10,657 bases of DNA from Planctomycetaceae bacterium (lineage in GTDB: Bacteria; Planctomycetota; Planctomycetia; Pirellulales; Thermoguttaceae), in the NCBI GenBank assembly GCA_031256755.1, contig JAIRPZ010000163.1, positions 1 to 10,657 on the forward strand, in the 5' to 3' direction. Of this stretch, positions 6,151 through 10,657 are shown piece after piece; positions within the stretch are counted from its first letter, which is position 1, and each line of letters opens with the position of its first letter. A program made the translations under genes and the position numbers. The notes beneath the pieces are model-generated. The model was not told the DNA's origin. It was given only the letters and a program-made list of their open reading frames with translations, and made no database searches.

Positions 6151-7146
6151 ATGTCGTTCCCCACTGTCCGTCTCCGGCGGCTGCGTTATTCTCCCGCTGT
6201 CCGCAAACTTGTCCGCGAAACGGTGCTTTCGCCAGACAGATTTATTTTGCCTCTCTTTGTCCGTTCCGGTCAAAATATCCGAAATCCGATTGCCGCAATG
6301 CCGGGGCATTTTCAACTCTCCGTTGACGAACTCGTCAAGGAAGCAAAAGAATGTGTTTCGCTGGGCATCGGCGGCATCATCCTCTTCGGTATTCCCGATA
6401 CGAAAGATGCCGGGGGAAGCGAAGCGATGAACGAGAACAGTATTATTGCTCAAGCCGTGCGGGCGGTGAAAGACTCGCTCGGCGATAAACTTCTCGTACT
6501 CACTGACGTTTGTTTTTGCGAATATACCGACCATGGTCACTGCGGTGTCGTCGGCAAAACGCCGGACGGACGCATTGATGTCGATAACGATAAAACGTTA
6601 CAAAATCTCGTCCGGCAGACGCTGATTCACGCCCGCGCCGGTGCCGACATCGTTGCTCCCAGCGGAATGATGGACGGAATGATTCACGCATTGCGCACCG
6701 GTTTGGACGATGCCGGTTTTTCTCATTTGCCGGTTATGAGTTATGCGGCAAAATATGCCAGTGCGTTTTACGGACCGTTTCGGGAAGCAGCGGGGAGCGC
6801 ACCGCAATTCGGCGACCGCCGGTCGTATCAAATGGACTTTTCCGCTTCCGCCGCCCAAGCCGTGCGGGAAGTGTCGCTTGATTTGGAAGAGGGGGCGGAT
6901 ATCGTGATGGTCAAGCCGGCATTGGCTTATCTCGACATTATCCGAATGGTTCGGGACAGATTCGAAGGAGTTCCGACAGCGGCATATAACGTTTCCGGCG
7001 AATTCAGTATGGTCAAAGCGGCGGCGGAACGCGGCTGGATAGACGAAAAGGCAGTCGTCTTGGAATCACTGACGGCAATCACCCGTGCAGGCGCAAGCAT
7101 CATTCTGACCTATTGGGCAAAAGATGCCGCCCGATGGCTGCGATGA
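6151..7146 (+). CDS. hemB: Delta-aminolevulinic acid dehydratase (porphobilinogen synthase)
   Basis: HemB condenses two 5-aminolevulinate molecules to porphobilinogen, the second step of tetrapyrrole (haem) synthesis after ALA formation. The 331-residue length is typical. The Zn-binding cysteines of the zinc-dependent type are present in DVCFCEYTDHGHCG (C121, C123, C131). The two Schiff-base lysines sit in SYAAKYASAFYGPFREA (K201) and MVKPALAYLD (K255), and APSGMMDGM at 169-177 is intact. The ATG at 6151 follows an in-frame TTG at 6148; both give nearly the same protein. No Shine-Dalgarno precedes it, and an exact TGn-TATAAT box about 45 bases upstream suggests its own promoter. No other hem gene is nearby. 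It converges on polA with 95 bp between stop codons. Confidence 0.97.
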   Translation: MSFPTVRLRRLRYSPAVRKLVRETVLSPDRFILPLFVRSGQNIRNPIAAMPGHFQLSVDELVKEAKECVSLGIGGIILFGIPDTKDAGGSEAMNENSIIAQAVRAVKDSLGDKLLVLTDVCFCEYTDHGHCGVVGKTPDGRIDVDNDKTLQNLVRQTLIHARAGADIVAPSGMMDGMIHALRTGLDDAGFSHLPVMSYAAKYASAFYGPFREAAGSAPQFGDRRSYQMDFSASAAQAVREVSLDLEEGADIVMVKPALAYLDIIRMVRDRFEGVPTAAYNVSGEFSMVKAAAERGWIDEKAVVLESLTAITRAGASIILTYWAKDAARWLR

Positions 7147-7211
7147 AGTCCCTGATTGTTCCGTTTAATTTCGGCGGCATTTCCCGGCATCAGACGGCAT
7201 TGCGGGGACTT
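7146..7211. other. Spacer between convergent hemB and polA with weak inverted repeat
   Basis: AAGTCCC (7146-7152) and GGGACTT (7205-7211) are perfect 7-bp inverted copies separated by 52 bases. The interior contains GGCGGCATTTCCCGGCA and CGGCATTGCGG, which can form alternative short stems. No classical stem plus T-run terminator is visible for either gene in the 95-bp gap. Confidence 0.25.
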
Positions 7212-7241
7212 GCCGTTTCATAAAGGGAAGAGCGGACATTT

Positions 7242-9986
7242 TCACCGCCAGCGTTCCGTCACTTCCGCATCGGCAATCAGCGGCACACGCAGCGGCTGAT
7301 CCAAAAGCATAATTTCCGTAACATATTGCGTCAATCGTCCGGCATCCTTTGACGAAACTTCAAAGACCAATTCGTCATGAATTTGCAGCAGTAAATTCGC
7401 TTCAAATGAATCCAAATCACGGAGACGCACCATCGCTTGTTTCATTAACTCCGCCGCTGTGCCTTGAATCACCGTGTTAAGTGCCATCCGTTCCGCTCCG
7501 TTCAGCACGCCTTTCCGTGCCGGACGGATAGTCCCTTTGCCGAAATAACGCCGCCTGCCGGAAAGCGTGGAAACATAACCCTTCGCTAAACAATCCGCCA
7601 GCACCGATTCTACATACTGCCGGATACTGGGATACTTGGCAAAATAGTTGTCGATGAATTGCTGCGCTTCCTTTTGATCAATGCCGAGTTGCCGGGAAAG
7701 ACCGAAAGCCGTTTGTCCGTAAATCACACCGAAGTTCACCGCTTTTGCCGTCCGGCGCATACCGGAATCAACCTGATCCAGCGGCACTCCGAACACTTCG
7801 CCCGCCACTCTTGCATGAATGTCTTCGTTGCGGCGGAATGATTCGCACAGCATCTCATCGCCGCTGAAATGAGCCAGCACCCGCAGTTCAATCTGGGAAT
7901 AATCGCACGACAATAATTTATCAAAGCCCTTGCCCGGTATGAACGCAGAACGGATTTCTTTGCCTTCCGCTGTCCGTACCGGTATGTTTTGCAGATTCGG
8001 ATTGCTCGAACTCAATCGTCCGGTTGCCGTTGCCGCCTGATTAAAAGACGTATGAATTCTGCCGGTCTGCGGATGCACCAGCATCGGCAGTGCGTCGACA
8101 TAAGTGCCGCAAAGTTTTGCAAGTTGCCGGTGTTCCGCCGCTTTTGCCGGAAGCGGATGATCCGCCGCTAACTCTTCCAAAACGCCGATGTCGGTACTCT
8201 GACCGGTTTGCGTTTTTTTCACCTTTCGCAAACCAAGTTCGTCAAACAGCACCGCAGCCAACTGTTTCGGCGAAGCAATGTTAAACTCATGCCCCGCCAA
8301 TGTGTAAATTTCATTTTCCAGCGTCCGCATTTGTTCGGCAAACCGTCCGCTTAAATTTTTAAGCAGTGCCGTATCGACCGTAATGCCGGTGAATTCCATC
8401 TCCGCCAGTATTTCCATCACCGGAAGTTCTATTTTGTACAATAATTCCTTCCATTCCGGGAAGGATTCGATTTGCTTTTTCAGGATTTTGTACAAAAACC
8501 ATGTTACGAGCGCATCCTCACCGGCATATTCCGCCATCGTATCGGTCATCACTTCATCCATTCGCTTCTGGTTTTTACCGCTGCCGATAATGTTTTCGAT
8601 TCGGATAGTTTGGTGCCGCAAGTAATGTTCCGCCATATCGTCAAGATTATGCGCCATTTCACTCCGAAGCAGATAGTCGGCAAGCATCGTGTCGAAAGCC
8701 GCTCCGCGAACCCGTATACCGGCATTGCGCAGAACAATGATGTCGTATTTCAGATTTTGTCCGATTTTCTGCACCTGCGGATTTTCAAGAACCGGTTTCA
8801 GTGCAGCGAGAACATTTTGTAACGATAAACAAGGCGTGCCGAGCGGGGAACGGACAGGAAGATACCACGCTTCGGTTTCGTTCCAAGCGAAAGAAAGACC
8901 GGCAAGTTCGGTGTAGCGGGGCGAAGTCGCATCGAACTGCGGTGCGGACGGGACGGTTTCGGTGTCGAAGGCAAAAACCGGCTGTTCTTTGAACTGCGCA
9001 TAAAATCCGTCAAACTTTTCCGGCGTGTCAATGAGATGATAAACTGCCGCTGCCAGCGGTGAACGGTGAGCGGGCAGCGGCAGACACAAACCGGCAGATG
9101 TTTCGGTTTTCACAGAATGGACAAAACCGCCGCCGGCACGCGGAGCATTGTCCTCTAATTTCCCCAGCAGCGACTTAAATCCGAACCGCTGAAACAGCGT
9201 CCGCAATGTTGCCCGGTCAAAACCGGAATAAGGAGTCCAGCCGATTTCAAGCGGCACGCGGGAATTCAGTGTCACCAGTTTCCGGCTTAACAGCGCAAGT
9301 GCTTTATTGCTGCGAAGGGTGTCTTGCCGTTTTTGACCGGAAATTTCCGAAATATGATCAAAAATGTTTTCCAGCGTTCCGAAGCGGACCAGGAGTTCCG
9401 AAGCGAGTTTCGCTCCGATGAGCGGCACGCCGGGAACATTATCGGTCGGATCGCCGACTAACGATTGATAGTCCGCAACCTGTTCCGGCTTGATGCCCCA
9501 GTCCGCCAATAACTCCTCTGCCCGGTAAAACGATTGTTTGCGGAGATTGAAAAGCGAAACGCGGTTATTGATCAGTTGCCGGCAGTCCTTATCACTGGTG
9601 ACAACGACGCAGTCCAGTCCCCGTCTGGCCGCCATCCGGGCAACGGAAGCCATCACATCATCGGCTTCATAACCGGCGCAGGACAGTTGCGGAATGCCGA
9701 AAGCGTCCAGAAGTTCATGTACAAATCCGATTTGCTGACGCAGGTCTTCCGGCATTTTGCTGCGGTTCGCTTTGTAGGCGGGGTAAATATCTGTCCGAAA
9801 CGTTTTGCCCGGCAAATCGAAGGCGCAAAACAAGTATTTCGGCTGATGCTGTCCGAGGAGCGAAAAGAGGTCTTTGGCGAAGCCATAGACGGCACCGACG
9901 GGTTCGCTCTGCGGCGAAGTCATCGGCGGCAGGGCGTGAAACAACTGATACAGCAAACCGTGAGCATCCAGAACAAAAACAGACAT
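7242..9986 (-). CDS. polA: DNA polymerase I with 5'-nuclease, 3'-5' exonuclease and polymerase domains
   Basis: This 914-residue enzyme fills gaps and removes RNA primers in replication and excision repair. The 5'-nuclease domain (1-290) shows YEADD (106-110), SDKD (131-134) and the DNA-binding GDPTDNVPGVPLIGAK (178-193). The proofreading domain (about 335-500) keeps its acidic residues: D341 and E343 in FDTET, D415 in LKYD, D491 in YAGEDA. The polymerase domain has motif A DYSQIELR (D695), motif B RRTAKAVNFGVIYG (744-757; K748, F752, Y756) and motif C QIHDELVFEV (H870, D871, E872). Phe at 752 matches E. coli F762, which disfavours dideoxynucleotides. All three activities should be functional, unlike the many bacterial PolA proteins with a dead exonuclease. 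The ATG at 9986 has no Shine-Dalgarno but lies about 25 bases from an extended -10 box. Confidence 0.98.
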   Translation of the reverse strand: MSVFVLDAHGLLYQLFHALPPMTSPQSEPVGAVYGFAKDLFSLLGQHQPKYLFCAFDLPGKTFRTDIYPAYKANRSKMPEDLRQQIGFVHELLDAFGIPQLSCAGYEADDVMASVARMAARRGLDCVVVTSDKDCRQLINNRVSLFNLRKQSFYRAEELLADWGIKPEQVADYQSLVGDPTDNVPGVPLIGAKLASELLVRFGTLENIFDHISEISGQKRQDTLRSNKALALLSRKLVTLNSRVPLEIGWTPYSGFDRATLRTLFQRFGFKSLLGKLEDNAPRAGGGFVHSVKTETSAGLCLPLPAHRSPLAAAVYHLIDTPEKFDGFYAQFKEQPVFAFDTETVPSAPQFDATSPRYTELAGLSFAWNETEAWYLPVRSPLGTPCLSLQNVLAALKPVLENPQVQKIGQNLKYDIIVLRNAGIRVRGAAFDTMLADYLLRSEMAHNLDDMAEHYLRHQTIRIENIIGSGKNQKRMDEVMTDTMAEYAGEDALVTWFLYKILKKQIESFPEWKELLYKIELPVMEILAEMEFTGITVDTALLKNLSGRFAEQMRTLENEIYTLAGHEFNIASPKQLAAVLFDELGLRKVKKTQTGQSTDIGVLEELAADHPLPAKAAEHRQLAKLCGTYVDALPMLVHPQTGRIHTSFNQAATATGRLSSSNPNLQNIPVRTAEGKEIRSAFIPGKGFDKLLSCDYSQIELRVLAHFSGDEMLCESFRRNEDIHARVAGEVFGVPLDQVDSGMRRTAKAVNFGVIYGQTAFGLSRQLGIDQKEAQQFIDNYFAKYPSIRQYVESVLADCLAKGYVSTLSGRRRYFGKGTIRPARKGVLNGAERMALNTVIQGTAAELMKQAMVRLRDLDSFEANLLLQIHDELVFEVSSKDAGRLTQYVTEIMLLDQPLRVPLIADAEVTERWR

Positions 9987-10010
9987 AAAATCACCGGGTT
10001 AATTTTTTTC

Positions 10011-10019
10011 ATTATACCA
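10011..10019 (-). promoter_or_regulatory. Extended -10 promoter for polA
   Basis: On the minus strand the bases read TGGTATAAT, an exact TGn-TATAAT extended -10. The -35 region about 17 bases upstream (TGCTGT, 10034-10039) is weak. The start of transcription would be near 10004, leaving a leader of about 17 bases before the polA ATG. Confidence 0.6.
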
Positions 10020-10082
10020 AACGGCAGTGCAGGACAGCACGTCCCAGTCCGTTGCGTAGTTTTCTGAATTGCGAATTTTTAC

Positions 10083-10111
10083 CTGACATTTTTGCTATTC
10101 TTTCGTATTAA
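10083..10111 (+). promoter_or_regulatory. Predicted promoter of the transposase remnant
   Basis: CTGACA (10083-10088) and TATTAA (10106-10111) are separated by 17 bases, a good sigma70-type arrangement facing the transposase. It lies back to back with the polA promoter. Confidence 0.4.
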
Positions 10112-10144
10112 GCACAGAGACTTATTTCCCGTTCCCAAAATACA

Positions 10145-10150
10145 AAGGAG
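10145..10150 (+). promoter_or_regulatory. Shine-Dalgarno site of the transposase remnant
   Basis: AAGGAG sits 6 bases before the ATG at 10157 and fixes that start. The canonical site contrasts with the Shine-Dalgarno-poor host-type genes. Confidence 0.7.
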
Positions 10151-10156
10151 TCCGCA

Positions 10157-10657
10157 ATGTCCTCTTCCGAAACATCCGCCGCCGCCCGACTTCTGCAATG
10201 CTTCCGCCGCGTCCCCGCCCCGCGGTCAAAACACGGGGTCTCCCACCCGTTTCACACCGTCATCACCATCGTCATACCCGGTCTGCCGGCAGGCATCTCT
10301 CCCATCGCCGAAATCCTCAAAAGAATTTCTATCAAAGACCTGCAAGACCGGTCTGGCGGGGTGGTCGGTGAACGGCGATAAAACCGACGAACCGGCGTGC
10401 TTAAAGAAACATCTGGAAGAGTTGCTTCAACTGTATCCGGCGTTGCCGATATTGACCGGCGATGCGGTTTATAGGCAGCGTCCGCTGCTTGAAGTGATTT
10501 ATCAATATCATCGAGATTATATTTTTCAGGTGAAGGCCAACAACAAGAAAACGCCGGAACAGTTCCCGTTAATTTTTTCCGGCGTGAAACAGCGGGAACC
10601 GGACGACAAACTTATCTCTAAAAAAAGGGGTGTGCAGAGATACACCTTCAGGAATCT
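10157..10657 (+). pseudogene. Broken ISAs1/H-repeat-type transposase, internally deleted and frameshifted, right end outside window
   Basis: The first frame (10157-10381, ending TAA) gives an N-terminal domain with LLQCFRRV, PRSKHGVSHPF and a hydrophobic helix, typical of ISAs1-family DDE transposases. From about 10320 the similarity moves to a second frame, which reads LAGWSVNGDKTDEP, LKKHLEELLQLYPALPILTGDAVYRQRPLLEVI and DYIFQVKANN through the window edge; this is the family's middle catalytic segment containing the second Asp (TGDAVY). Between the two halves, roughly 100 or more expected residues are missing, including the region that normally carries the first catalytic Asp. A perfect 10-bp palindrome, AGACCGGTCT (10345-10354), sits at the junction. 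The gene therefore cannot make a working transposase. The far end and terminal repeats are not visible. The family call rests on motif recognition. Confidence 0.75.

Noticed and set aside
9534..10067. 177-codon plus-strand frame over the polA 5' end and promoter
   Set aside because: It is antisense to the conserved 5'-nuclease domain and continues through the polA promoter; no recognisable motif.
1..10657. tRNA, rRNA, CRISPR array or defence island
   Set aside because: No cloverleaf-like segment, rRNA signature or regularly spaced direct repeats were recognised; the genes are housekeeping functions.

Overview
The window is a stretch of ordinary bacterial chromosome carrying mostly housekeeping genes, with a degraded insertion sequence at the right end. 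Several features suggest a Gram-negative member of the Planctomycetes/PVC group. These are an autotransporter-type outer-membrane beta-barrel at the left edge, loosely packed single-gene units, little Shine-Dalgarno use, an unusual GroES N-terminus, and a lone LigD-type 3'-phosphoesterase domain protein. The assignment is an inference from protein style and gene layout; no rRNA or other decisive marker is present.

Layout, left to right. (1) 1-1017 is the 3' part of an autotransporter-like gene that begins outside the window. (2) 1018-1190 is intergenic and holds a possible terminator hairpin and a 113-bp imperfect inverted repeat. (3) 1191-1565 encodes a small LigD phosphoesterase-like protein. 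(4) 1566-1725 holds two stem-loops and an extended -10 promoter, with no recognisable CIRCE heat-shock operator. (5) 1726-3823 is groES and groEL, separated by 145 bp and closed by a strong bidirectional terminator at 3883-3908. (6) 4058-4948 is a class 1B dihydroorotate dehydrogenase (pyrD) with a short N-terminus and no pyrK nearby. (7) 5026-6069 is a Gfo/Idh/MocA NAD(P)-dependent oxidoreductase of unknown substrate. (8) 6151-7146 is hemB, with its own extended -10 promoter. (9) 7242-9986, minus strand, is a full three-domain DNA polymerase I (polA), convergent with hemB. (10) 10157-10657 is a broken transposase of the ISAs1/H-repeat type, running off the right edge.

The genes do not form one pathway. 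GroES and GroEL make the chaperonin. PyrD serves pyrimidine synthesis, HemB tetrapyrrole synthesis, and PolA replication and repair. The lone phosphoesterase would fit DNA end-cleaning, but nothing around it forms a repair operon. I see no tRNA, rRNA, CRISPR array, toxin-antitoxin pair or defence system, and no convincing new multi-gene system. The more interesting points are compositional and regulatory: a repeated C-to-G drift along the coding strand of every large gene, TGn-extended -10 boxes before three genes, Shine-Dalgarno sites confined to groEL and the transposase, a Cys-rich GroES extension, and the A/T-rich inverted repeat at 1070-1182.
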